A stretch of 64,000 nt of DNA from Marinobacter salinus (GTDB lineage Bacteria; Pseudomonadota; Gammaproteobacteria; Pseudomonadales; Oleiphilaceae). Below are positions 51,864 to 60,971 of the stretch, one piece after another. Within the stretch, counting starts at the first letter, position 1. Every line of letters starts with the position of its first letter. The position numbers and the translations under genes were made by a program. The notes under the pieces were generated by a model. That model did not search any database and had not been told where the DNA came from. It was given only the letters and a program-made list of their open reading frames with translations. The stretch spans positions 1,302,001 to 1,366,000 of the forward strand of contig NZ_CP017715.1 of assembly GCF_001854125.1 (NCBI RefSeq). The letters run 5' to 3'.

Positions 51864-53799
51864 ATTGCACTCCAGCCAGACTCCGCTATCACGCAAGCTA
51901 CTGCTGCTGGGCGCCCTACCCGCAGTCCTTATGTTTGTCGTGCTGATGGCGTTTTTCACGTCCGCTCGTCTTGACGATGCTCGCCGCGACCTGTCCCAGA
52001 GCAGCCAAATGCTTGCTGATAGTCTTGCGCCTGCCCTGGAATACCCTGTGGTATCAGGCAATACAATTGCGCTTGAGCAGATCCTGGAGCAATCGCTGAG
52101 ACGCAGCAAGGCAGAATGGATCCGGGTATCCGATGTGATGGGTGACCAGATTGGCTTTGTTTCCGAGACACCCGTTGAGAACCCCACTCAAGTCGGGCGT
52201 TACAGCATTTACGAGGCAGAAATACTCCAACAACCTCTGGAGCTGGATTCAGGAAGGCAAACCGAGTGGTTTGAACCCGATTATGGATTTGGTTCCGGCG
52301 CTCTCCGGGTCGGCACAGTGCAGGTAGGCGTGAGCACCGAACTCCTTGCCACCCGTCGCCAGGATATCTTGTGGACCTCCCTTGCGGTAGGCATCGCTCT
52401 GCTGTTGTTTACAATCATTCTGGTGAATCATTATCTGAATACCATTCTCTCACCCATCAGTGCGCTTACCGACCGGGTAGCAAAGCTCATCAACCGGGAC
52501 TATTCCGAAGAACCCGTCAATAACCACAACAACGCCCGGGAAGTTGTGGAAATTGAACAACAACTGAATGAACTGGCCGCTCACCTGGACAACCTCAACT
52601 CCGCCCGGAATCAAACGCTCGCAGCCTCCGAAAGCGCCCGGGAGAAAGCAGAACTGGCAAATCACGCGAAATCCGAGTTTCTTGCAACCATGAGCCACGA
52701 ACTGCGCACCCCGCTGAACGGAGTGCTTGGCATGATCGAGTTGATTCAGGAAGACAGCCTTACGCCACGGCAACGGGATTATCTCGTTACTGCGAAACAG
52801 TCCACGGAAGACCTGCTGACAGTCATCAGTGACATTCTGGATTTCTCTCAAATAGAAAACGGCAAGCTGGAGCTGGAAAATCAGGAGTTTGATCTAAAGA
52901 ATCTGATTTCCAACTGCACCGCTACCTATCGCCATCTTGCGGAACAACATGGCCTTTCCCTGAGCCTGAACTTCTATGGAGAATGGCCTGACCAAGCCCT
53001 GGTAGCCGGCGACCCGGCCCGGCTACGGCAGATTCTTGCTGGCCTGATGGATAATGCCATCAAGTTCACCGGAGACGGATTCATCAATATTCAGGCAGGA
53101 TGCTTCTCACTGGAGGATAACTGCATCATTCTCAACTGTTCGGTCAGCGACTCCGGCTCAGGCATTCCTGTCGAGCGCCTCTCGGACATTTTCAACTCTT
53201 TCGAGCAACTGGATAGTGGCCACACCCGACTCTACGGCGGGACAGGGCTTGGTTTGTCTCTGGTACAGCGGTTGGTTGAGCTTATGGGTGGCCATATCCA
53301 GGTAGAAACGGATCTTGGCAAAGGGTCATCCTTCCGTTTTGAGCTACCGTTTGAACTCTCAGCTTCCATTGCAAAGCCTGAACCGGAGCGCCCGGCAGCC
53401 AGAATCAACCCGGATACGTCCGCCCATGCCCTCGTTGTCGAAGACAATCTTGTTAACCAGCGAGTGGCGAGCGCCATGCTTACCCGGCTGGGATTTCATA
53501 CAGACGCCGCCAGTAACGGTGAAGAGGCTCTCGAGCTGGTTAAAACCAACCATACCGGGTACGACGTCATTCTCATGGATTGCCAGATGCCGGTCATGGA
53601 TGGCTACGAAACCACTCGACACATCCGAGAGTGGGAACAGGGTAACGGTCAGTCAGGGACACCGATCATTGCACTCACCGCGGACGTATTACCCGGCACC
53701 GAGGAGAGCTGTCGCGAGAGCGGTATGAATGATTATTTGGCAAAACCGGTAAGAAAGGAAAACCTCAGGGCCGTGTTAGGCAAGTGGATTCAGCTCTGA
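51856..53799 (+). CDS. Hybrid sensor histidine kinase with receiver domain
   Basis: A 647-residue membrane kinase. The first helix is near residues 13-34, a periplasmic sensor region spans to about 173, and the second helix is about 174-197 followed by HAMP. The phosphoacceptor box FLATMSHELRTPLNGVLG, an ATPase domain (MDNAIKFTGDGF, GTGLGLSLVQRLVELMGG) and a receiver domain (about 530-645, LVVEDNLVNQRVA, Asp in VILMDCQMPVMDGYE, Lys in LAKPVR) follow. The TTG at 51856 is chosen because GGAGGGG lies just before it, and the ATG at 51835 has no ribosome site. No DNA-binding output is present. Confidence 0.9.
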   Translation: MSKLHSSQTPLSRKLLLLGALPAVLMFVVLMAFFTSARLDDARRDLSQSSQMLADSLAPALEYPVVSGNTIALEQILEQSLRRSKAEWIRVSDVMGDQIGFVSETPVENPTQVGRYSIYEAEILQQPLELDSGRQTEWFEPDYGFGSGALRVGTVQVGVSTELLATRRQDILWTSLAVGIALLLFTIILVNHYLNTILSPISALTDRVAKLINRDYSEEPVNNHNNAREVVEIEQQLNELAAHLDNLNSARNQTLAASESAREKAELANHAKSEFLATMSHELRTPLNGVLGMIELIQEDSLTPRQRDYLVTAKQSTEDLLTVISDILDFSQIENGKLELENQEFDLKNLISNCTATYRHLAEQHGLSLSLNFYGEWPDQALVAGDPARLRQILAGLMDNAIKFTGDGFINIQAGCFSLEDNCIILNCSVSDSGSGIPVERLSDIFNSFEQLDSGHTRLYGGTGLGLSLVQRLVELMGGHIQVETDLGKGSSFRFELPFELSASIAKPEPERPAARINPDTSAHALVVEDNLVNQRVASAMLTRLGFHTDAASNGEEALELVKTNHTGYDVILMDCQMPVMDGYETTRHIREWEQGNGQSGTPIIALTADVLPGTEESCRESGMNDYLAKPVRKENLRAVLGKWIQL

Positions 53800-53842
53800 C
53801 ATTTTGGGAACAGCCCCTCCCTGGGCCCCTCCCGGAATCGGC

Positions 53843-55204
53843 TCAGGCTACCGGCTCCCTCATGGTAACAAACTCCTCTGCGGAGGTCGGATGAATCCCC
53901 AGGGTGGCGTCAAACTGTGCCTTGGTGGCGCCGGCTTTGATGGCCACCGCAAGGCCCTGGGTGATCTCACCGGCATCAGGCCCCACCATATGGGCGCCAA
54001 GTACTTTATCCGTCCCATCATCGACAACCAACTTCATCAGGCTACGCTCGTCCCGCCCGCTCAAGGTGTACTTCATCGGACGGAATTCTGACCGGTAAAT
54101 TCGTAAACGATGCCCTGCCTCACGGGCTTCCTCTTCCGTCAAACCCACCGTGCCGATGTTGGGCTGGCAAAACACCGCCGTTGGAATCGCCGAATAGTCC
54201 ATTTCGCCTTGCCCGTCACCGAACAGCCGGCGGGACAAAACCATTGCTTGAGCCAGCGCCACCGGGGTTAATTGCGGGGTGCCAATCACATCGCCGAGCG
54301 CAGTTATGGAGGGCACAGCTGTCTGGAAGTGGTCATCCACAACCACATGCCCGGATGCGCTTAACTGGACCCCCAGATCCGTCAGGCCAAGCCCATCGAC
54401 AAGCGCTCTCCGGCCGGTGGCGGCCATCACCAGCCCGGTGTCCATGGTTTCTCCGTTATTCAGGTTGACCCGGTAATGGCCCCCCTCTGTTTCAATGGAT
54501 TCAATGGTAACGCCGAACCTGAGGTTTACACCTTTTTTGCGCATCTCCTGCTCGGTAAACGTCCTGATATCGCGGTCGAATCCACGAAGGAACAGGTCCC
54601 CCCGGTAAAGCAAGGTGGTTTCTACCCCGAGGCCTGCCAGAATGCCGGCAAACTCTACCGCAATATAACCGCCCCCCCAGACAACAGCCTGTTTTGGTAA
54701 TTGCGGCAGGTAAAACATCTCGTTGGACGTCAGGATGCACTCCTTGCCGGGGACATCGGGAACCACCGGCCAGCTCCCTGTCGCCACCGTTATATGATGC
54801 GCGGTGTAGCGCTGATCACCGACAACAACCGTGTGGTCGTCCCTGAAAGCCGCAGTTCCTTCGATCACTGTTACGCCGGCGTTTTCCAGCAACTTTCCGT
54901 AGATTCCGTTCAGTCGCTCTATCTCGGCGTTCTTGTTAGCAACAAGGGTCGGCCAATCAAAGCTGACATTCTCCAGCGGAACGCTCCAGCCATAACCGGC
55001 GGCGTCCTCCAACTCATCATGGACATGAGCCCCGTATACAAACAGTTTCTTGGGCACACAACCCACGTTGACACATGTGCCTCCCAGATACCGGGACTCA
55101 ACAATCGCAACCCTCGCACCGCGCTGAGCGGACATTCTTGCCAGGCGGACGCCCCCGGAACCGGCGCCAATTACAATAAGATCATAATCCAGGTTGTCAG
55201 ACAC
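53843..55204 (-). CDS. gor: Glutathione reductase
   Basis: A 453-residue FAD-containing disulfide reductase. The FAD motif is [13 protein letters not shown] (12-24), the redox-active pair is C44/C49 in [14 protein letters not shown], the NAD(P)-binding motif is [17 protein letters not shown] near residue 175, and the proton-relay His is in the C-terminal [11 protein letters not shown]. Specific glutathione-reductase features (VGCVPKK, terminal HPTSAEE) separate it from lipoamide dehydrogenase, so it does not supply the E3 missing from the bkd operon. The Arg pair that selects NADPH was not verified. It is convergent with the hybrid kinase and adjacent to a GNAT gene. Confidence 0.92.
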   Translation of the reverse strand: MSDNLDYDLIVIGAGSGGVRLARMSAQRGARVAIVESRYLGGTCVNVGCVPKKLFVYGAHVHDELEDAAGYGWSVPLENVSFDWPTLVANKNAEIERLNGIYGKLLENAGVTVIEGTAAFRDDHTVVVGDQRYTAHHITVATGSWPVVPDVPGKECILTSNEMFYLPQLPKQAVVWGGGYIAVEFAGILAGLGVETTLLYRGDLFLRGFDRDIRTFTEQEMRKKGVNLRFGVTIESIETEGGHYRVNLNNGETMDTGLVMAATGRRALVDGLGLTDLGVQLSASGHVVVDDHFQTAVPSITALGDVIGTPQLTPVALAQAMVLSRRLFGDGQGEMDYSAIPTAVFCQPNIGTVGLTEEEAREAGHRLRIYRSEFRPMKYTLSGRDERSLMKLVVDDGTDKVLGAHMVGPDAGEITQGLAVAIKAGATKAQFDATLGIHPTSAEEFVTMREPVA

Positions 55205-55230
55205 AGTGTCTCCTGTTGTTTATCTGGAAT

Positions 55231-55902
55231 TCAGTTCTGGGCCGGGGCGGCCGCTTTCTCTTCAGGATAAACTTCCCTGAACAGCACGTGATCCTCAAAA
55301 TCGCCCAAGCGGATCTTACCCAGGCTGCGGAAGCCCTCCGACTCATAAAATGGCAGATAACGGTTGTTCCCGGTATCCAGCACCAGCCCGCTGCCTCTCG
55401 GATTTTCCGAGCACAGTTTCTCAACCGCTTTCAGCAACAGCCGTCCATAACCACGGTTCTGATACTTGGGATTCACTCCCATAAGAGGAAGCTGGTGCGC
55501 CAGTGGCTGGGGCAACATATTCCGAATTTTTTCATGGTAATCAAGGTACCGCCGGGTCGATGCGAAACCGGTCGTAAGCACCATACGAATGCGCCAGCTC
55601 AACTGATCAGCCAGATTCATACGTAATTCGGGGTCACCAATAAAGGCCACAGCCACCAGGGTGTCATCAACCATTACACCTACCGCGTCCTGTTCCAGGC
55701 CGAAATACAGGTCAATCAACTCCCGGATCGTCGCTCTTACCCGCTGATCATAGCCGGCACGCCTATGGTCAAACAGATACTGGAACGTAGGTTCGTTCCG
55801 ATAGGCGTGGTAGAGAATGGATTTGGCCTCGTTGGTCGCACCTGTATCCAGGCGAACGATGACCGGCTCGGGTTTGTTTTTGTTGTCGTTGCCGTCACTC
55901 AT
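55231..55902 (-). CDS. GNAT-family acetyltransferase
   Basis: A 223-residue GNAT enzyme. The acetyl-CoA site reads LMGVNPKYQNRGYGRLLLKAVEKLC near residue 150, with VLDTGNNRYLPFYESEGFRSLG following. The N-terminus is hydrophilic. The ATG at 55902 has GGAGAGG upstream. An ATG at 55920 adds six residues. It lies 26 bp before gor in the same direction and probably shares its transcript. The acceptor is unknown. Confidence 0.85.
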   Translation of the reverse strand: MSDGNDNKNKPEPVIVRLDTGATNEAKSILYHAYRNEPTFQYLFDHRRAGYDQRVRATIRELIDLYFGLEQDAVGVMVDDTLVAVAFIGDPELRMNLADQLSWRIRMVLTTGFASTRRYLDYHEKIRNMLPQPLAHQLPLMGVNPKYQNRGYGRLLLKAVEKLCSENPRGSGLVLDTGNNRYLPFYESEGFRSLGKIRLGDFEDHVLFREVYPEEKAAAPAQN

Positions 55903-55958
55903 CACTTTCCTCTCCTGCATCAGTCCGGGGAGGCAGCCCCGGGAACTGTTGTTCAGTA

Positions 55959-56489
55959 TCAGATCGTCAGTGTCAAACGCACAGAGACACGCCCCGGTTC
56001 ACTGGCCCTGTCCATGGCTGCCTGGTCAATGATTATGCCATGATCACTTTTCAGTCCTTCGAGCCAGGCGGCCACGTCAGCAAAGGGGGCCCCCTCAAGC
56101 CATACACGAATAGCATCTTCTCCGCTTGGCTCAAAACGCTGCAAAGACAGCCCTGCATCGCGGGCCGAGCTGGTGACCAACGCCATGAGTGCACGACCAT
56201 TCGCAGGCTTGTTCACCGAGCCGGTGTCTGAAGATCCACCGGCCGTCCCAAGCCGCTTGATCGCCGCCTCATTCGATTGCATCCAGGCCAGCAGTTCGCT
56301 CGCATTTTCCCTTGAGCTGGCCGCCTGATCATTGAACGCGGACACCGGCTGCCACACAGCGAAATAGAGAATTCCCAGAAAGATCGCAATCGCAAGCACG
56401 GTGACTGCCTGCTGATCCCGCCTGGGCAACTGATCATACTGGGCAATCAGTTTACCGACTGATGGCTGGTCCTTGAGTCTGGTTAACAT
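55959..56489 (-). CDS. gspM: Type II secretion inner-membrane protein GspM
   Basis: A 176-residue bitopic protein. A short cytoplasmic tail and one helix (about 26-48, QAVTVLAIAIFLGILYFAVW) precede a periplasmic domain. It belongs to the inner-membrane platform, binding GspL. It comes directly after gspL with a 4-bp gap and is the last gene of the operon, since an unrelated GNAT gene follows. The sequence family is divergent, so context carries much of the call. Confidence 0.87.
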   Translation of the reverse strand: MLTRLKDQPSVGKLIAQYDQLPRRDQQAVTVLAIAIFLGILYFAVWQPVSAFNDQAASSRENASELLAWMQSNEAAIKRLGTAGGSSDTGSVNKPANGRALMALVTSSARDAGLSLQRFEPSGEDAIRVWLEGAPFADVAAWLEGLKSDHGIIIDQAAMDRASEPGRVSVRLTLTI

Positions 56490-56493
56490 GCCA

Positions 56494-57798
56494 TCAACCT
56501 CCCGATACCGTCAGGCGACCGCGGGCGCCACTGGATTCATTCACCACCGATCCAATCTGTGCATCAAGTCCCTGACCGGCCAGGCCATTACGCAATGCAC
56601 TCAGCCTGTCATAGGTGTCTGCCCGAACATCCACCACAAGTTCGCCCCGGGCACGGCTGTAGTTCACCGAATTGAAACTCACCGAGCCGGCCCCCGGTAA
56701 CTGGGAGTACTGCTGGCCGGTGTATTTCATAAGCGTAATAAAATCCGCCTCGGGACCTTGAGAGCCAGCCACCCTCATCTGCCCTTCGAGCACTCTTCGA
56801 ACCCTCCCCGCATTTGTCTTGCGGTCACCGGGGAACGCCTCCTGATAAATGGCCATGGCTTTTTGTTCCAGTTCATCCGCCTGTTGCTGATAATAAAACC
56901 CCATACCCACTTCCAGCGCCACCTGAATGGCAAACCATACCGCGGCAACAGCGATCAGGGGTTTCCATGGCTTGAACGGATTCGCTTTGTTCGATCTGGT
57001 CGAATAGCGTCCCTGGCAAAGGTTGACGGGCTGGCACAGGTGGAAATGATGGGCATGGGCCAGCAGCTCCAGCGGCATTAGCTCCAGCGCCTTGCGACTG
57101 ACGGCAAGCCGGCCGGGAGCAATAAGCTCACTGATCGCCGTTTGCTGGATTTCAAACTCTTCTTCCGTGGCGTAAAGCGTCACTGGCACCTCGGCCACCA
57201 CGTCATCGGAGGGCGCAACTGCCATGGTATGTGCAAACATACCCAGGTTGTCGGATTGCAGGCTCAGCCATTCGCCCCGGTCGCTCACGATTAACGCTGT
57301 TGCCCCCGCAAGGCAAATCGTCCATCCGCCATTGGTTATCGGAAGCAGTGCGGCATCCGGATACAGTGCGTCAAGCCTGACATACTCCCAACCGCTGAAC
57401 AGTGACACCCACTGCGCCATCCGCTCCTGATCGATCGCGGCCACCCGGTAGCCTTCGTCGGTGTGGCTCCCGAGAGCCAGATGGATGGTATCAATGTCCT
57501 GGGCGATCTGCTCTTCAACCGCATAAGGCAGAGCCTGGTTGATAAACCGGCTTTGCTTGGCCGGAATGTCGGCGACGCAGAACAATGCCTCATCGCCGGG
57601 GATCAGGCCAATCAGCAATACATTATCGAGGGCGTTTTGTCCCAGTGTCTGCTCGATTGCATCACGAGTATCGCCAATACCACGCGCCTGGGCGTCCCCA
57701 CTGGCATCGTGCAAAACCCAGTTGAAAAGTTGCGCTTCGGGGTTCTGGTCAGGATCCGTAAACGGAGGAACAGGCCTCACGTAAAGGCGATAAGACAT
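56494..57798 (-). CDS. gspL: Type II secretion inner-membrane protein GspL
   Basis: A 434-residue protein. The actin-like cytoplasmic domain (about 1-265) binds the GspE ATPase (RLYVRPVPPF at the start and LLIGLIPGDEALFCVADIPAKQSRFINQALPYAVEEQI within). A single helix (about 278-298, IAVAAVWFAIQVALEVGMGF) leads to a ferredoxin-like periplasmic domain that interacts with GspM. The gene starts 2 bp from gspK and ends 4 bp from gspM. Confidence 0.9.
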   Translation of the reverse strand: MSYRLYVRPVPPFTDPDQNPEAQLFNWVLHDASGDAQARGIGDTRDAIEQTLGQNALDNVLLIGLIPGDEALFCVADIPAKQSRFINQALPYAVEEQIAQDIDTIHLALGSHTDEGYRVAAIDQERMAQWVSLFSGWEYVRLDALYPDAALLPITNGGWTICLAGATALIVSDRGEWLSLQSDNLGMFAHTMAVAPSDDVVAEVPVTLYATEEEFEIQQTAISELIAPGRLAVSRKALELMPLELLAHAHHFHLCQPVNLCQGRYSTRSNKANPFKPWKPLIAVAAVWFAIQVALEVGMGFYYQQQADELEQKAMAIYQEAFPGDRKTNAGRVRRVLEGQMRVAGSQGPEADFITLMKYTGQQYSQLPGAGSVSFNSVNYSRARGELVVDVRADTYDRLSALRNGLAGQGLDAQIGSVVNESSGARGRLTVSGG

Positions 57799-57800
57799 GG

Positions 57801-58811
57801 TTATCCTTCTGAAATAGTATAGGGCTCTTTGGTGATTCTGTTTTTCTGTCCGGTATCCCTCTGGACTGTCCGGACCTCACCTTCCGGGTTACGGAAAACG
57901 GTGCTGACCATATTTACGACACGATTATCGTAGGTAATCCTTGAAACAACTTCAAAAAAACGGGTTTGCAGGCCTAGCCCTGCAGACTTTAGACCCAGAC
58001 CGGAAAATTCCGGCAATGCCAGAAAGTCCTGAAGGTTTTCGAAAGGCTCTTCCTCCCGTTTTTCAATAATAGATGCTGCCTGGGCTTCCGTCAGTTCATC
58101 ACTTAAAGAACGGATCACAGCCACCGTGGCGGTGTTGACGTTGACACCAACGCCACTCACCGGGAGCGCCGCAACATGAGGCGTCAGAGCCTGATAGGCT
58201 TCTTCGGTCATACCTTCAATGAGTCGCAACTCCGTGATGCTGACAAAAGGCTGATTGCCTGTACGGTACCCGGGATCCGCCATCAGGTATTGTCCGTCCT
58301 CGGCCCCATAGGCACTGACGGTCTGGTCATCAGTATCAATCCAGTCGATCAGGGAATCCACAGTGATCGTCGTGACATCCAGTGCCGCCAGAAGACGAGT
58401 CAGCCGCTCTTTGGTGAGGGTATCCACCTGACCATTGCCGGAAACCAGGTCATTAAGGTTGATCCGTCCGCCAAGGTCGTCAATCTGGACCTCCGCAACA
58501 CCGTTGTCGTCCAGAGGAAGAATGGCAGCATTCGCGGCCCAGAACTCATCAAGGCTGTCCACCATCTGGTTGTCTTCTTTGTCTTCCTCGAAATCCGTCA
58601 CCAGAATCCGACGGGCGAAGGCCTCGGCCCCCAGAGCAATACTCCCTCCCTGTTGCTGGGCAAGGTAGTGACCGGCTTTGAAGACCCGGATACTTTGCTG
58701 CTGGGTCATGCCGGCCGCCAGAATGACCATCAACGCCATGGCCAGCAAAACCATGATCAAGGCGACGCCGTGCTCACGGCGACAGGCGTGGTGGAGGCGC
58801 TGACCACTCAT
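57801..58811 (-). CDS. gspK: Minor pseudopilin GspK
   Basis: A 336-residue minor pseudopilin at the tip of the pseudopilus. The prepilin leader is cut before VALIMVLLAMALMVILAAG, and the position-5 Glu of other pseudopilins is absent, as is usual for GspK. The family motif GGRINLNDLVSG and the helix-hairpin-helix-like GVNVNTATVAVIRSL region are visible. It overlaps gspJ by 4 bp and precedes gspL by 2 bp. Confidence 0.92.
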   Translation of the reverse strand: MSGQRLHHACRREHGVALIMVLLAMALMVILAAGMTQQQSIRVFKAGHYLAQQQGGSIALGAEAFARRILVTDFEEDKEDNQMVDSLDEFWAANAAILPLDDNGVAEVQIDDLGGRINLNDLVSGNGQVDTLTKERLTRLLAALDVTTITVDSLIDWIDTDDQTVSAYGAEDGQYLMADPGYRTGNQPFVSITELRLIEGMTEEAYQALTPHVAALPVSGVGVNVNTATVAVIRSLSDELTEAQAASIIEKREEEPFENLQDFLALPEFSGLGLKSAGLGLQTRFFEVVSRITYDNRVVNMVSTVFRNPEGEVRTVQRDTGQKNRITKEPYTISEG

Positions 58812-59548
58812 GGCTGGTTGCCCCCTTGCTCCGACTGTTCCTCTTCATCTGTCGGACTGCCAGCTTCGTTCGCCTGATTCACCACACTCTGAGCCTCTTC
58901 CGGATCAAAGTCTGGCAGGGCGAAGGTTCGTACCAGCGTTCCGAAGGTTTCGTGTTCGAGGGTGATTTCGACACCAATCGGTAGTTTTATATCAGGACGA
59001 CTGCCCGGGCTCAAAGCTGCCAATGTCTCATCCGTGGGCCACTGGGGCTGCCAGTTTCGCTGACCGCTCAGGAACCGGACATCAAACGCGGTGACCCCCC
59101 TCAACAACAGGACATCTTCGCTATTGTCCTCCTGCCCCTGATCAACAGCAGCCCAATAACGCCGGCGCAATTCGCTGCCCGTAAATTCCCAACCAACCCG
59201 TTGCAGCTCACTTCGCCGGAGACCAAGCGGATTCCGCCAGCCCTGGTGCGTCAGCAACAGCGCGAAATCATCCTGCCGGGAGGTCAAGGCCGGCTGGAAA
59301 TCACCGTAGATATCCCTGGCGGGACGATTGACAATCTGGATGATGTCCCGTTCGAGCAGCAGCATGGTGCGTTGAAGCCCATCAAAAGCCTCTGCCACAT
59401 CGTTTACCCGATCCCTGGACCTGACCACTCCGTTAATCACCTGCCAGACCCCCAATCCTATAACCGCCGTTATGGTAACGGCGATCAGAACTTCCATGAG
59501 GGTAAACCCGCCTTGTCTGCGAACCGTTATGCGAGAGGGAATAGCCAT
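58808..59548 (-). CDS. gspJ: Minor pseudopilin GspJ
   Basis: A 246-residue minor pseudopilin. The leader is cut within RRQGG before FTLMEVLIAVTITAVIGLGVW, with Glu 5 present. The pseudopilin body (RLLERDIIQIVNRPARDIYGDF, VRFLSGQRNWQPQWP) matches GspJ. An acidic Asp/Glu/Gln-rich tail (about 220-246) is a local feature. It joins the GspI-K tip. Its start shares a base with the gspI stop (TGATG). Confidence 0.92.
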   Translation of the reverse strand: MAIPSRITVRRQGGFTLMEVLIAVTITAVIGLGVWQVINGVVRSRDRVNDVAEAFDGLQRTMLLLERDIIQIVNRPARDIYGDFQPALTSRQDDFALLLTHQGWRNPLGLRRSELQRVGWEFTGSELRRRYWAAVDQGQEDNSEDVLLLRGVTAFDVRFLSGQRNWQPQWPTDETLAALSPGSRPDIKLPIGVEITLEHETFGTLVRTFALPDFDPEEAQSVVNQANEAGSPTDEEEQSEQGGNQP

Positions 59549-59922
59549 CAGTTTTCACCGACGAATGCAGACAATGTATGCACCGGAACCGGTTCGGATC
59601 GGTCGCCACGATAACGGGCTACAGTGACCTCAATGCGCCGCATGGTTGGCTCGCTGGTCGCTGTCACCTTCGCCGTAACTTTCCAACGATAGGACCCGTA
59701 ATCGGTATCCCGAGAGGTTTCTGATATCCCCGGCAGGTTTTCTGCGAGCCGAATCTCATTAATCCGATTATCGGCGATCCAGCCAGCAAGCGTTTTGTCC
59801 CGGATTCTCTCGTAACTGGAAATGTACTGGCTGCCAACCTGGGCTGAGGCCGCGGCGATAAGACCGAAAACCAGCAGTGCGACCAGCACTTCAATCAGCG
59901 TAAAGCCCTTCTCCCCCCTCAC
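59548..59922 (-). CDS. gspI: Minor pseudopilin GspI
   Basis: A 124-residue minor pseudopilin, with leader RGEKG and then FTLIEVLVALLVFGLIAAA. The GTG at 59922 is preferred to an in-frame ATG at 59952 because GGAG lies seven bases before it, it makes a 4-bp GTGA overlap with the gspH stop, and it gives the usual short leader. GspI caps the pseudopilus with J and K. The globular domain includes the conserved RINEIRL motif. Confidence 0.91.
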   Translation of the reverse strand: MRGEKGFTLIEVLVALLVFGLIAAASAQVGSQYISSYERIRDKTLAGWIADNRINEIRLAENLPGISETSRDTDYGSYRWKVTAKVTATSEPTMRRIEVTVARYRGDRSEPVPVHTLSAFVGEN

Positions 59923-60446
59923 CGCTGGTCTCCGTCGCCGGGCCGTCGCCACTCCATGGGGGATACTCCATCAGAAGCAATCACATGGGCGTAATCGCTG
60001 TTTCGACCCACTGTAAATTCAAGTTCAAAGGGCGTCGTTTCACCGCTTGAAAAAAACACGACGTCGGGCAATAACTTGTCTTCCGCAGTGGCCAGCCTGG
60101 GTGCGTCATTTTCGATGAACCGGGTTGCCACCAGCCAGTCAGGAAAGTTTCTGGGCCGGAACATCCGCTCTCCTGAGCTTCTCCATTCGCCGGTCTCATC
60201 ATGAAACGCCACGAACTGGTATCCTTCTTCCGTAAACTGCAGCCCCATTTCGAGGTTATTCAGAACCGCTTGCTCAGACGCGGTCTGCATCAGCAGGTAG
60301 AGCTCACGAATTTCATTCTCCAATTCCCGCTGTTGGGAACTGCCTCCCATACTGAACACGGCAAGCGCCGCCAGCAGCCCGACTATAATCAGGACGACCA
60401 GTATTTCTATCAGCGTGAAACCGGCCTGGCGGCTCCTTTGTCGCAA
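59919..60446 (-). CDS. gspH: Minor pseudopilin GspH
   Basis: A 175-residue minor pseudopilin. A short leader ending in RQAG precedes FTLIEILVVLIIVGLLAALAVFSMGG. The start is TTG at 60446. No ATG precedes the leader, and GAGGG lies ten bases upstream within the end of gspG. The C-terminal beta domain (TPFELEFTVGRNSDYAHVIASDG) matches GspH. It begins 6 bp after gspG. Confidence 0.9.
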   Translation of the reverse strand: MRQRSRQAGFTLIEILVVLIIVGLLAALAVFSMGGSSQQRELENEIRELYLLMQTASEQAVLNNLEMGLQFTEEGYQFVAFHDETGEWRSSGERMFRPRNFPDWLVATRFIENDAPRLATAEDKLLPDVVFFSSGETTPFELEFTVGRNSDYAHVIASDGVSPMEWRRPGDGDQR

Positions 60447-60452
60447 AACAGA

Positions 60453-60920
60453 TCAGCCCTCGGTGTTCCAGACGCTGATATCAGAGGCGTCACCGTCCCC
60501 TCCTTCCTGGCCGTCGGATCCGTAGGAATACAGGTCATATGCTCCCTCGGAACCCGGGCTTATGTACTGGAACTCAGCACCCCAGGGGTCCTCCGGTACA
60601 CTTTTGAGATAACCATCCGGGTTCCAGTTCTTGGGTTCCGGGCTACCGCTTGGCTTGGAAACCAGCGCTTCAAGCCCCTGTTGGGTGGACGGGTACTGGC
60701 TGTTGTCCAGGCGATATAGGTCAAGGGCACTCTGGATGTTCTTTAGCTGGGTTTCAGCAATCGTTACCTTGGCCTGATCACTCCGCCCCATGATATTCGG
60801 GGCGACAATAGCTACCAGCAGCCCGAGGATAACCATTACCACCATGATCTCGATCAGGGTAAAGCCGCGGCTGTCTTTCCGCTTTTTGATGTTTCGAATC
60901 TTCATTGTCTCACTCGTCAT
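60453..60920 (-). CDS. gspG: Major pseudopilin GspG
   Basis: A 155-residue major pseudopilin that polymerises into the secretion piston. The leader runs to DSRG, then FTLIEIMVVMVILGLLVAIVAPNIMG with Glu 5. The C-terminal domain has LYRLDNSQYPSTQQGLEALV and the calcium-binding loop region (DPWGAEFQYISPGSEGAYDLYSYGSDGQEGGDGDASDISVW). The ATG at 60905 is a good alternative, giving a shorter leader. It lies 51 bp after gspF. Confidence 0.96.
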   Translation of the reverse strand: MTSETMKIRNIKKRKDSRGFTLIEIMVVMVILGLLVAIVAPNIMGRSDQAKVTIAETQLKNIQSALDLYRLDNSQYPSTQQGLEALVSKPSGSPEPKNWNPDGYLKSVPEDPWGAEFQYISPGSEGAYDLYSYGSDGQEGGDGDASDISVWNTEG

Positions 60921-60971
60921 TGGCTTGGAATCCTTCCGTTTATTACACAGGTCCCTGAAATCCGGTTGCTA

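Noticed and set aside
53843..55204. Candidate E3 for the bkd complex
   Set aside because: Its motifs ([14 protein letters not shown] and terminal HPTSAEE) are those of glutathione reductase, and it sits 45 kb away.
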